Part shown: in pieces, positions 55,654 through 63,711 of the stretch
Layout of the letters: each line of letters opens with the position of its first letter
How positions within the stretch are numbered: the first letter of the stretch is position 1
Origin: Bacteroidales bacterium UBA1410
GTDB taxonomy: Bacteria; Bacteroidota; Bacteroidia; Bacteroidales; Dysgonomonadaceae
Assembly: GCA_002305015.1 (NCBI GenBank)
Contig: DBPW01000038.1
Coordinates: 1 to 64,000 of the forward strand
DNA: 64,000 bases
Reading direction: 5' to 3'
Notes under the pieces: model-generated
Told to the model about the DNA's origin: nothing
Database searches by the model: none
Seen by the model: the letters and a program-made list of their open reading frames with translations, nothing else
Translations under genes and position numbers: made by a program

Positions 55654-56241
55654 TTATAGGCTATAGAAAGCGTTTTTTTCGATGAAATCGTACACGCGGG
55701 AAGGAACAAATGCACGAACATTTTTCCCTTCTTTCAGGCTGTTTCGAATGAAGGTGGACGAAATTTCCACAACCGGTGCTTCTACAAAACGGATATTCTC
55801 GCAGAGTTCCTCCGGAATATGTACCTCAAACCCCATGCGGGGATATATCAGCATCTTAAATTCGCGCTGCAGGCGTTTGTAGTCTTTCCATCGAGGCAAA
55901 TCGTTCCAATTGTCGCCACCGATAATCAGGATAAATTCCTTATCGGGATTGTCGTGCGTCAATTTGGTCATCGTATCGATGGTGTAGGAGGGGCGAGGCA
56001 TGTGAAATTCGATATCGTTGACTTTCATCCCTGCGTAATCGTCAACGGCCATCTTTGTCATTTTTAGCCGCAATTCGTCGTTCAGCAGATTTTCGGCATC
56101 CTTCAGCGGATTACGGGGCGATACCACAAACCACACTTCGTCGAGGTATGTAAATTCCTTCATATAATTGGCTATCATCAAATGCCCCATGTGTATGGGA
56201 TTGAAGGACCCGGCCAATATGCCGATCTGCTTTTTTTCCAT
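55654..56241 (-). CDS. nadD: Nicotinate-nucleotide adenylyltransferase
   Basis: A 195-residue enzyme making NaAD from NaMN and ATP in NAD synthesis. The nucleotidyltransferase motifs are GSFNPIHMGH (residues 11-20) and near the C-terminus EISSTFIRNSL, the ISSTxIR motif. Length is normal. In Bacteroides, gmk commonly precedes nadD, but here it stands alone. A TAAATTTG box on the minus strand (56263-56256) is 15 bases from the start. Confidence 0.96.
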   Translation of the reverse strand: MEKKQIGILAGSFNPIHMGHLMIANYMKEFTYLDEVWFVVSPRNPLKDAENLLNDELRLKMTKMAVDDYAGMKVNDIEFHMPRPSYTIDTMTKLTHDNPDKEFILIIGGDNWNDLPRWKDYKRLQREFKMLIYPRMGFEVHIPEELCENIRFVEAPVVEISSTFIRNSLKEGKNVRAFVPSRVYDFIEKNAFYSL

Positions 56242-56554
56242 CGTTGTGTTTTTGGCAAATTTACATGATAATTTTTAATTATCACGCAGAGAAACATAAA
56301 TTCCGTGCTTGCAACGCTAGGCTGTTTGGTTGTTACGTGCAGAGATGAGTTTGCTTTATAAAATTCAAAATGCCGAAAATTAATTTTGTAAAAACCTGAT
56401 TTTTAAAGTTGATTTTTTGCTCATTTTCCATAAATAAGACTTATTCAAGTTGACCCATAGCTTTATGAGCATCAAGCGATAAAAAAATCGATGTACCTTT
56501 CTTGAGTGCACCGATTTTATTCATGTTGTTTTTGATTTTCTTTGACGATTTCTT
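56242..56554. other. Interval between nadD and GlsB genes
   Basis: No protein-coding signal is visible. It contains the GlsB terminator at its distal end and the nadD -7 box at the proximal end. The middle 180 bases are AT-rich with no convincing structure. Confidence 0.5.
56483..56519 (-). terminator. Terminator of the GlsB/YeaQ gene
   Basis: On the minus strand AAAATCGGTGCAC (from 56519) pairs imperfectly with GTACATCGATTTT; seven A-T/G-C pairs at the base (56512-56518 with 56484-56490) are exact. The distal arm runs into TTTTTTTAT. Confidence 0.55.
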
Positions 56555-56803
56555 TTAGGGTTTCTTTTTGAACAAAGAAATTATCCAGAGCAACAAAACG
56601 GCACCGACCAGCGCTGTAATGAAATTTCCGATAACACCATTACCCGTAGAGATACCTAAAAGACTAAAGACCCATCCGCCGATAACAGCACCGATAATGC
56701 CAACGATAATGTTGACCATGAGGCCGAAGCCTCCGCCTCTCATTAAATTACCTGCAAGCCATCCGGCTACGCCTCCGATAATGATAAATCCTATCCAGCT
56801 CAT
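56555..56803 (-). CDS. GlsB/YeaQ/YmgE-family membrane protein
   Basis: An 82-residue, glycine-rich, three-span membrane protein of the transglycosylase-associated/YeaQ family. GFIIIGGVAGWLAGNLMRG followed by IIVGIIGAVIGGWVFS is the family core. Members are linked to envelope stress in several bacteria, but no function is proven here. ATG 56803 is preferred to a TTG at 56809. Confidence 0.85.
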   Translation of the reverse strand: MSWIGFIIIGGVAGWLAGNLMRGGGFGLMVNIIVGIIGAVIGGWVFSLLGISTGNGVIGNFITALVGAVLLLWIISLFKKKP

Positions 56804-56888
56804 GAGCAATGATTTTTATTGTATAATACCCGCTCTTTTTAAGCGAATAGTACTCATATATTGAACACACCGAAAACAAATATTGTTT

Positions 56889-56904
56889 AAATGCAGGTGC
56901 ATTT
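56889..56904 (-). terminator. Weak hairpin after nspC
   Basis: AAATGC-AGGT-GCATTT is a six-pair palindrome with a 4-base loop, but its minus-strand T run is short, so the terminator reading is weak. Confidence 0.3.
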
Positions 56905-56935
56905 TTATGAAGAATTTGATGAATCGGGTTCAAAT

Positions 56936-58078
56936 TCAGCTCATGCGGTTTTTATAATCTTCGTACCCAAATTTGCGATAAAGAACAAATTCGTTATCTT
57001 TCGTCCATAAACCGATGGAAGGATGTGCCACACCATTGAACATGGTAGTCTTCACAATGGTATAGTGAATCATGTCTTCGAAAACAATGCGATCGCCCAC
57101 TTTCAACGGTTCATCAAACGACCACTCACCCATGAAATCTCCCGCCAGGCAGCTGTTCCCGCCCAACCGGTAGGTAGGTTTGCCGGAAATAGGTTGTTGA
57201 TAGGCTCCACGAATGAACGGTTTGTAAGGCATTTCAAGGCAATCGGGCATGTGGCAAGAAAACGATACATTGAGCATGGCCGTCTTTATGCCGTGATTTT
57301 CAACAATATCGGTAACGGTTGAAACCAATACCCCGGTTTCCCAAACAAATGCACTGCCCGGTTCCATGATAATTTCCAAATGCGGATAGCGGCGTTTAAA
57401 ATCGAGTAGCAGCGTGATCAAATGTTCTACATCGTAATCTTTGTGCGTCATCAGGTGCCCGCCACCGAGATTCAGCCATTCAATTTGCGGAAAAAGATGT
57501 CCGAACTTCTGTTCTGTTGCCCGAAGGGTTTTTTCCAGAGCATACGAATTGTTTTCGCAAAGGTTGTGCAAATGCAAACCGGTAATGCCTTTGGGAATAT
57601 TGTCTCCCAATTGATCGGCAGTAATACCCAAACGTGAACCCGGAGCACTTGGATCGTACAACTCGTTGGTAATCACCGAAAATTCGGGATTAATGCGCAA
57701 TCCGCATTTTATTTTTTTGCCCGATGCCACAATTTGCGGATAGAATCGGCGATATTGCGAAAGGGAATTAAACGTAATATGGCTGCTGTATTGCAGGTAC
57801 AGAGGAAAATCTTCTTCGGTATAGGATGGAGAATAGGTGTGAGCCGGACTTCCCATTTCCTCGTAGGCCAGTCGTGCTTCATTAACCGAACTTGCAGTGG
57901 AAGACCCGATGTATTCTCGAATGATGGGAAACGACTTCCAAACGGCGAATGCTTTGAAAGCCAGTATGATATTTACGTCTGCACGGTCTTTTACCGAGCG
58001 GATGAGCTGCAAGTTGTTGCGAAGCAATTCTTCTTCCATTACATAACAGGGAGAAGGAATTTTCGTAAGATCTATCAC
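56936..58078 (-). CDS. nspC: Carboxynorspermidine/carboxyspermidine decarboxylase
   Basis: A 380-residue PLP enzyme of the alanine racemase/ornithine decarboxylase fold that completes spermidine (or norspermidine) synthesis by decarboxylating carboxy(nor)spermidine. The PLP lysine is in ILAFKAFAVW near residue 41; NSLSQ, GLRINPEFS, LHNLCEN and LGGGHLM mark the barrel. The start is GTG 58078, giving VIDLTKIPSPCYV as in homologues. A longer frame to ATG 58144 exists, but a strong promoter covers that stretch, with transcription expected to start near 58107. No partner carboxyspermidine dehydrogenase is in the window. Confidence 0.88.
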   Translation of the reverse strand: MIDLTKIPSPCYVMEEELLRNNLQLIRSVKDRADVNIILAFKAFAVWKSFPIIREYIGSSTASSVNEARLAYEEMGSPAHTYSPSYTEEDFPLYLQYSSHITFNSLSQYRRFYPQIVASGKKIKCGLRINPEFSVITNELYDPSAPGSRLGITADQLGDNIPKGITGLHLHNLCENNSYALEKTLRATEQKFGHLFPQIEWLNLGGGHLMTHKDYDVEHLITLLLDFKRRYPHLEIIMEPGSAFVWETGVLVSTVTDIVENHGIKTAMLNVSFSCHMPDCLEMPYKPFIRGAYQQPISGKPTYRLGGNSCLAGDFMGEWSFDEPLKVGDRIVFEDMIHYTIVKTTMFNGVAHPSIGLWTKDNEFVLYRKFGYEDYKNRMS

Positions 58079-58113
58079 CGATAAATGTTGTTTAAAGGTT
58101 GGATTTATGGGGG

Positions 58114-58144
58114 CAAAATTACATGAAAAAAGAGGTATTTCCAA
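58114..58144 (-). promoter_or_regulatory. Promoter of nspC
   Basis: On the minus strand: TTG (58144-58142), a 20-base spacer and TAATTTTG (58121-58114). The position decides the start of nspC, because transcription would begin downstream of ATG 58144. Confidence 0.62.
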
Positions 58145-58559
58145 GTGCTCACGATAAAAATCAAGGCCACAAAACTTTAACGGCTTAGCCTTGGGATTCT
58201 TCTATCAAAATCTCTACTTTCAATTGCAGCTCTAACAGAAGAAACAGTATTATATCCGGATTCGTCAATGATATACGTGTTATTGTCCGTGCAAGAATAA
58301 ATACGGTGTTTTTAATAGTAAAAATAGCCCGGATCTCATTCGGTATTTTTGGAACAAAAAAGTTGACAGTTATATTTCCTCCAAATATATTTAAAATATA
58401 TTTAAATAGACAACATAAAATACATAAAAAATCAATTTTAAATCCTTTTTTCAGATTGAATTGTCGTTATTCAATTTTTTCCCATACTTTATGCAGCGTT
58501 TTATGCGAAATTCCATCAAATATATATAGTTTATATCATCCCATTCAATACAGCCCAAC
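58145..58559. other. AT-rich gene-free interval
   Basis: No coding frame or RNA gene is visible. It contains a short palindromic stretch with the word AAATATATTT and its near copy (about 58383-58405). It separates nspC from a divergent lipoprotein gene, whose promoter is not recognisable. Confidence 0.5.
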
Positions 58560-59147
58560 ATGAAAGCAAAACATCTTCTTTTATTCATGGCGATTACGCT
58601 GATCGGCTGCGATTCAAGTGAAATGAATTCGCCCAACGAGACCGATAAAAAAGCCGTTAATCACGTATTATTGCTTCAGGTAGATTATACCACAAATAAA
58701 TTTGAGGGGGGAACAGAGTTCAATTTCTCGAAACAAACAAATGGTTTCACAATTGTAAACGAATACAAAGCGCCCGGAGATTTCGGATGGGTCAAACTCA
58801 TATACAAAGAACTGAACGAACTCCTTTTTGAAGGAACCATCCATTGGATGGGAACCGGAAAAATGATTTACCCCGATAAATTGGAACCGGCAAATTATTT
58901 CGAAAGTACCCTTACTCAAGATGTATATCTTCCGGGAAAAGGATTTGAGAATATACAACATCCGAATAGTCCTGATTTTGAGGAAGAGGACTATTTAAAT
59001 GTTTGGCTTGCAGTACAGTATTTGGTAAAAGTCCGCGAATATTTAGATGCCAATACCGATCAACAGATAAAAATATTCCTCTATACTCCAAGCGTTGGGG
59101 TGGGAGACCCGCTTACTTGGAAGTGGCTGATTTTCCTGAATAAATAA
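58560..59147 (+). CDS. Lipoprotein of unknown function
   Basis: A 195-residue protein. The signal sequence ends in lipobox LIGC with Cys near residue 17, followed by a polar linker (DSSEMNSPNETDKK). I do not recognise the family. The mature domain includes LLLQVDYTTNKFEGGTEF, a FGWVKLIYKELNELLFEG segment and an acidic region DFEEEDYLN. The beta-rich pattern is similar to small periplasmic lipoproteins of Bacteroidales. It is the last normal gene before the gene-free tract preceding the CRISPR-Cas genes. Confidence 0.7.
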   Translation: MKAKHLLLFMAITLIGCDSSEMNSPNETDKKAVNHVLLLQVDYTTNKFEGGTEFNFSKQTNGFTIVNEYKAPGDFGWVKLIYKELNELLFEGTIHWMGTGKMIYPDKLEPANYFESTLTQDVYLPGKGFENIQHPNSPDFEEEDYLNVWLAVQYLVKVREYLDANTDQQIKIFLYTPSVGVGDPLTWKWLIFLNK

Positions 59148-59327
59148 ATTTTTTCATCCTTTTTTTATCGATGACACCACCCGCAGCCTATGCCGTGAAA
59201 AAGAATTCGGGTCTCCTACCTCTCCTAAATTTACATATCCTGCAAAATCTTTTAAAACTTTCAAATTTTACATATCTCTCAAATCTTAACCTTTCTATAC
59301 GTCTGTATTTCTCACAAATATGGAGAA

Positions 59328-59352
59328 TCCTACACTTCCTACACTTTCCTAC
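59328..59352 (+). repeat. TCCTACACT tandem repeat, first cluster
   Basis: Two exact copies of the 9-bp unit TCCTACACT are followed by a partial TTCCTAC copy with a 1-base insertion. Confidence 0.75.
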
Positions 59353-59391
59353 GCTCGGTTATGTACCTGAAACACGCTCTCCATCTGACTT

Positions 59392-59415
59392 TCCTACACT
59401 TCCTACACTTCCTAC
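59392..59415 (+). repeat. TCCTACACT tandem repeat, second cluster
   Basis: Two full copies of TCCTACACT and a third partial TCCTAC, about 40 bases after the first cluster. Confidence 0.75.
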
Positions 59416-59553
59416 TTTTTGTATCACCGCACTTAGCACCCACCACATTTTGTTGCTCTCTTTGTTTTTGAAAGAGAAATCGTCGTCTTTGCTGTGCACA
59501 ATTCAATCGACAAATTGCTCTCCCCTTGGATAAAAAAATAACTGTCGGACTCA

Positions 59554-59588
59554 CCCATAGCTCAGTTGGTTAGAGCGTCACACTGATA
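59554..59588 (+). pseudogene. Internal fragment of a tRNA-Ile(GAT) gene
   Basis: The 35 bases from CCCATAGCTCAG to CACTGATA match the end of the acceptor 5' arm, D arm (GCTC-AGTTGGTTA-GAGC), 5' anticodon stem TCACA and the loop CTGATA of tRNA-Ile with GAT anticodon. The next bases GTTCTTTT break the match: the 3' anticodon stem, T arm and CCA end are missing, and the first three acceptor positions (TCA) do not fit the normal GGG. It cannot make a functional tRNA. It lies about 310 bases before cas6. Confidence 0.75.
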
Positions 59589-59705
59589 GTTCTTTTCTTG
59601 GATAGAAAATGACAGACAAACGCACCCACAACAAGTCGGATTTATCGGGGACGCTCTCTCCTTGGCGTTTAGAAAGATAAAATATCCCCCCGGCCCTCGA
59701 AAATA

Positions 59706-59798
59706 ATGCACTTCACTGATGAACAATTTTATGACATATTGCCAAGAATTGACAGTTTACAGCAAATTAACGATGATAAGTTGCAAGTTGGGGCTTAG
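59706..59798 (+). CDS. 30-codon ORF, possible truncated gene
   Basis: Begins MHFTDEQFYDILPRID and ends LQVGA, with a protein-like mix of charged and hydrophobic residues unlike the neighbouring random frames. No family is recognised. It could be the start of a broken gene left with the tRNA fragment, or chance. Confidence 0.25.
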   Translation: MHFTDEQFYDILPRIDSLQQINDDKLQVGA

Positions 59799-59857
59799 AA
59801 AATCAATAAATTTAGAAAATCAACGGAGTTTTTTATGTGTTCATCAAAAAAAATATA

Positions 59858-59865
59858 TAAATTTG
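59858..59865 (+). promoter_or_regulatory. -7 box of the CRISPR-Cas operon
   Basis: TAAATTTG, 35 bases before the cas6 ATG. The -33 side has no clean TTG, so the promoter is tentative. Confidence 0.4.
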
Positions 59866-59900
59866 GTTTTTCGATTTTTTATAACAATAAATAAATAATC

Positions 59901-60617
59901 ATGGAATATACCAAATTGTTACTCATCAGATTTCAAAATTCGCTTTTATCTCATGAAATTGAACAATTTAGAGGTGCCGTAATTTCCAATTTAAAAGATA
60001 AAGACATTCTGTTTCACAATCATCTACCGGAAGGAGAAGGTTTTCGGTATGGCTATCCGTTAATTCAGTATAAACGCATCAATCGCAAAGCGGCTATTTT
60101 GTGTATCGGCATCGGTACAGAAGCCATAGGGAAACTATTTTCCGATATCGATATGGAATTAAAGTTAAACGATCGAGAAGTGAAATTTTTGATAGACAAT
60201 GTAAAAGCTTATCAGCAACGGATACAGATATGGGAATCAAAATTCAACTATCATATTCGTAAATGGCTGGCACTCAATCAGGAGAACTACGAAAAATACA
60301 ATGGCTTGGAAGGATTGGGAGAAAAAATCCTTTTTCTCGAAAACATCTTAAAGGGGAACATTCTTTCCTTTGCCAAAGGGTTGAATATTTTTTTGGATAA
60401 ACAAGTCGAATGCACGATTACCCAACTGAGCGAACCTTCCCTTACACGTTACAAAGGAGTGAAAATGACCATGTTCGATGCCGAATTCACCACCAATGTT
60501 TCCATCCCTGACTATGTTGGACTCGGCAAAGGTGTCAGCCTTGGCTATGGAACCACAGTGAAGGCAATCAATAAAAACAACAACAAAACAGCAACGAAAA
60601 CAATACCATTACAATAA
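59901..60617 (+). CDS. cas6: CRISPR repeat endonuclease Cas6
   Basis: A 238-residue Cas6-type RAMP protein that would cut precursor crRNA within repeats. The C-terminal glycine-rich loop GLGKGVSLGYG, found in this family's RNA-binding end, is near residue 213-223. The preceding YVGLG and the His-rich N-terminal region (HNHLPEGEGFRYGYP near residue 38) are typical of the Bacteroidetes-type Cas6. A catalytic His is likely in that region but its identity is not certain. It begins the type III-A operon, 4 bases ahead of cas10. Confidence 0.88.
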   Translation: MEYTKLLLIRFQNSLLSHEIEQFRGAVISNLKDKDILFHNHLPEGEGFRYGYPLIQYKRINRKAAILCIGIGTEAIGKLFSDIDMELKLNDREVKFLIDNVKAYQQRIQIWESKFNYHIRKWLALNQENYEKYNGLEGLGEKILFLENILKGNILSFAKGLNIFLDKQVECTITQLSEPSLTRYKGVKMTMFDAEFTTNVSIPDYVGLGKGVSLGYGTTVKAINKNNNKTATKTIPLQ

Positions 60618-60621
60618 ACCT

Positions 60622-63144
60622 ATGGAAAATAGCAAGGAACAAATTTATTTGACCGCTCTGTTGCACGATATTGGCAAATTCTATCGTCTGGCTGATCCCG
60701 GCGATGTCACAACGAGCCATTTTCTCAGCTCAGACATTAAAGACAGCGCCGAAGTTTTTCTCCCCTCAAAAGACGAAAAGAATCTGCACCAACATGTGCT
60801 TTGGAGTGCACAGTTCGTACGGGATCACGAAAGCACTTTTCGTCGCCTTTTCGAAACAGATGTTTGTGATCTATCGGACGAAAACAGTTTGATCAGGCTT
60901 GTTGCAGGTCACCATTCGAATCGAAAATCCGAGTTGGGGGACATCATTAGCCGAGCCGATGCTCTATCGTGGGGAATCGATGCCGACAGCAGCGTTAATC
61001 CCGCTTCGGAAAAATTGCCGCCCAATCCGCGTTTAAGAAGCGTGCTCGAGGCTATTGGCCTCGACATCAATCAAATTCGCCAAAAAAATAGTTGGCATTA
61101 TTATCCGGTCGAAAAGATTTCGCTACAGAAAGAAACCTTCTTTCCAAAGTCGACATTCGATTGCTCTCCCGATTATCTTGCACTTTGGAACAGGTTTCTG
61201 AATGATTTCGAAAAAATTCAAACCCACTCGGTGCGATCTTTCAGCGAAACTTTGCTCAATCTGTTGTTGCAATACACATGCACGATTCCTGCCGACGCAC
61301 AACGCTTTCCCGACATTTCACTCTTCGATCATGCAAAAACCACGGCAGCCCTCGCCGTCTGTCTCTTTGAGTTGCAACAAAGTGGCAGTGACGCCGACAA
61401 GCCGTTTTTGCTCATCGGCGCCGATTTCAGCGGTATCCAATCCTATATCTATCAGATTGTTTCGAAATATGCCGCAAAAAACCTGAAAGGACGGTCGTTC
61501 TATCTTAACATGTTGTCCGACGCAGCCACGCTTTATATGTTGAAAGAGCTCGATTTGCCTCAGGCAAACATCATCTACAATTCGGGAGGCGGATTTTACA
61601 TGATTGCTCCTAATACGGAGAATATTCGTCAAAAACTGACGGAGGCAACACAGCGTATCGAACAAAAGATGTTTGAAGCGCACGGCATTACCCTGTTTTT
61701 GTCGGTGGAATGGGTGGAAATGTCGAAAGATACGCTATGCCACAGAAAGGGAGAGAACCTTTCTAAAGCCTGGACGGAAGTATTTCAAAAGCAGGACAAA
61801 AAGAAATCCCGAAAATTTGCCCCACTTATCGAAGGAAACTTCGACCGGTTTTTCACGCCGTTGGATTATGGCATCGAAACCGATAAAATCACCGGCGAAG
61901 GTTTTTTGTCGAGTGAAAAACCATGCAAGGTATCTGAAATTGGGAACGTGAAGCCGCTCACCAAGCAACAGATCGATTTGGGAACTTATCTGCGCGATGC
62001 CGACTTAATGATCGTTTCGGAAGGAGAAATTAAGGGATTGAAAAATAAAAATCCTATTGAGCCGGCAGGATTGGGTTTTTTCTTCTATCTGGTCAGAAAA
62101 AATGATCTAAAACCCATTGAAGACGAATTGCAGGAGAAAGCCGAAAAAGTAACCCTCATTACACTTAACGGAAACAAAAGCGACGGTCAATTTATCCTGA
62201 CCGAAACAGATGGGAAAGGACAAAAAGCAGGAGCCAACAACATCTTCGGGTTCGAATTTTATGGCGGTAACATCTATAACGGAGAAACTTTCGACGAGTA
62301 TTGCAAAGATATATTTCGTCGTTTGGGTGTGCTGCGCATGGATGTGGATAATTTGGGTCACATTTTTCAGTCGGGGATGCATCCCGAAGAAACTTCGCTC
62401 GCACGTTATACGGCATTGAGCCGATCGTTCGATTACTTTTTCAGCGGTTACCTCAATACCATACAACAGGAACTTGCTAAAAACAAATCGTTTATCATAT
62501 ACAGCGGCGGAGACGATTTGTTTATCGTTGCCGAATGGAGTGATGCTATCAGGTTGGCCAAACAGATACACACCGATTTCAAAGAATTTGCTTGTGGCAA
62601 TCCCGCTTTTTCCGTTTCGGGAGGAATTGCCATTCTGCCGCCCAAATTCCCCATTATGCGCGGAGCAAAGGAAAGCGACGAAGAAGAACGCAATGCCAAA
62701 ACGCATGTCGCCCAAGGTGTGTCCAAAAATTCCGTCTCCTTTATGCAAATGCCGCTGAATTGGGAAAAAGAATTTCCTGTTGTGGAAAAATTAAAAAACG
62801 ATATTGTACGGCTTTCGCCCGGCAGCAGTGAAGGCCATTCATCCGGTAAATTGCCCAAATCGTTTATCGGAAAGATTTTGCAGCATGCTTCCAATGCGAA
62901 CATAAAAAATCACAAAATTACGAATCTGAAAACCTATTGGCTGTTAGCTTACGACATGGGGCGTATGGCCGAAAGATACAAACATTCCGAATTAAAAGAA
63001 TTAATCAACCGATGCAAAATGGAAAGCTGTGGCAATGCCGCAACACTCAACGGCGAGCCCATTGCATCAGACTATCACGCCCTCGAATTATGGGCTTTTG
63101 CTGCCCGTTGGGCAGAATTGGAAATGAGAAACATAACAAAATAA
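60622..63144 (+). CDS. cas10: Type III-A CRISPR large subunit Cas10/Csm1
   Basis: An 840-residue multidomain effector. The N-terminal HD nuclease has TALLHDIGK (His15-Asp16) and later AGHHSNRKS; the first palm domain starts about residue 265 with LIGADFSGIQSYIYQI; the second palm holds the cyclic-oligoadenylate synthase motif GGDD at residues 629-632; the C-terminal helical domain begins about 740. Both the DNase and cyclase sites look intact, so the complex could cut ssDNA and make cOA. No CARF effector that would respond to cOA is seen in the window. Confidence 0.95.
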   Translation: MENSKEQIYLTALLHDIGKFYRLADPGDVTTSHFLSSDIKDSAEVFLPSKDEKNLHQHVLWSAQFVRDHESTFRRLFETDVCDLSDENSLIRLVAGHHSNRKSELGDIISRADALSWGIDADSSVNPASEKLPPNPRLRSVLEAIGLDINQIRQKNSWHYYPVEKISLQKETFFPKSTFDCSPDYLALWNRFLNDFEKIQTHSVRSFSETLLNLLLQYTCTIPADAQRFPDISLFDHAKTTAALAVCLFELQQSGSDADKPFLLIGADFSGIQSYIYQIVSKYAAKNLKGRSFYLNMLSDAATLYMLKELDLPQANIIYNSGGGFYMIAPNTENIRQKLTEATQRIEQKMFEAHGITLFLSVEWVEMSKDTLCHRKGENLSKAWTEVFQKQDKKKSRKFAPLIEGNFDRFFTPLDYGIETDKITGEGFLSSEKPCKVSEIGNVKPLTKQQIDLGTYLRDADLMIVSEGEIKGLKNKNPIEPAGLGFFFYLVRKNDLKPIEDELQEKAEKVTLITLNGNKSDGQFILTETDGKGQKAGANNIFGFEFYGGNIYNGETFDEYCKDIFRRLGVLRMDVDNLGHIFQSGMHPEETSLARYTALSRSFDYFFSGYLNTIQQELAKNKSFIIYSGGDDLFIVAEWSDAIRLAKQIHTDFKEFACGNPAFSVSGGIAILPPKFPIMRGAKESDEEERNAKTHVAQGVSKNSVSFMQMPLNWEKEFPVVEKLKNDIVRLSPGSSEGHSSGKLPKSFIGKILQHASNANIKNHKITNLKTYWLLAYDMGRMAERYKHSELKELINRCKMESCGNAATLNGEPIASDYHALELWAFAARWAELEMRNITK

Positions 63145-63168
63145 TATTAACAATTAAATTTTTATATT

Positions 63169-63660
63169 ATGCCAACAGTAGATGAATATTATCGCCATCC
63201 CTTATGTGAACGACGTAAAAGTGCTCAAAAAAACTTGAATGAAGGTGAAATTAATAGTTTAATTCATGACTTCCTTAATTTCGATCGATTTGAGCCTAAG
63301 TGGATCAAAGAAGGTTCAAGTGCAGAGATGATCAATGCTTGTGAAGTGCTAGGACGTTTCATCGCTCCTGTAAGCAAGGAGGATAAACAAGCTCTCACTA
63401 AATCACAAATTCGTAATGTATTCGGCGAAATCAAACGAATACAAATGAAAGGATTTGAAAATGAAAAGAAAGATTTCTATCTCCTAAAACCGAAGGTAGC
63501 TTATAACGCAGGCAGACATAATAAGTTGGGAATATTGCTATTCAAGAGATATTTTGATTTAGCCTATGATTGCGTGGAAAATACAAGTGATTATGAGCAT
63601 TTTTGCGATTTTTTTGAAGCGATATTAGCCTATCATACGGCTTACGGAGGGAAAGATTAA
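63169..63660 (+). CDS. csm2: Type III-A CRISPR small subunit Csm2
   Basis: A 163-residue helical protein that lines the crRNA-target duplex in the Csm complex. Placement after cas10 and before csm3, length, and motifs such as QIRNVFGEIKRIQMKGFENE and LLKPKVAYNAGRH support Csm2. The N-terminal 45 residues are an extension relative to short homologues. The gap to cas10 is 24 bases and to csm3 51 bases. Confidence 0.88.
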   Translation: MPTVDEYYRHPLCERRKSAQKNLNEGEINSLIHDFLNFDRFEPKWIKEGSSAEMINACEVLGRFIAPVSKEDKQALTKSQIRNVFGEIKRIQMKGFENEKKDFYLLKPKVAYNAGRHNKLGILLFKRYFDLAYDCVENTSDYEHFCDFFEAILAYHTAYGGKD

Positions 63661-63711
63661 CCTTAAACGATCAAAACAAATAGAATATATCAACAAATTA
63701 AATTTATAATT

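Larger units (their letters stand above)
59148..59553. other. Gene-free pyrimidine-rich stretch
   Basis: Open frames here (for example 59171-59533) lack protein-like composition and are Leu/Ser/Thr-rich because of the CT bias. The interval carries the 9-bp repeats listed separately. No terminator or RNA gene is visible. Confidence 0.5.

Noticed and set aside
59171..59533. Plus-strand 120-codon frame in the CT-rich interval
   Set aside because: Composition (Leu, Ser, Thr, Pro) comes from the CTA/TCC bias and repeats; no start context or protein-like pattern.
59148..59900. Possible CRISPR array upstream of cas6
   Set aside because: The TCCTACACT units are 9 bases, tandem and spacer-free. No 25-40 base direct repeats with unique spacers are present.
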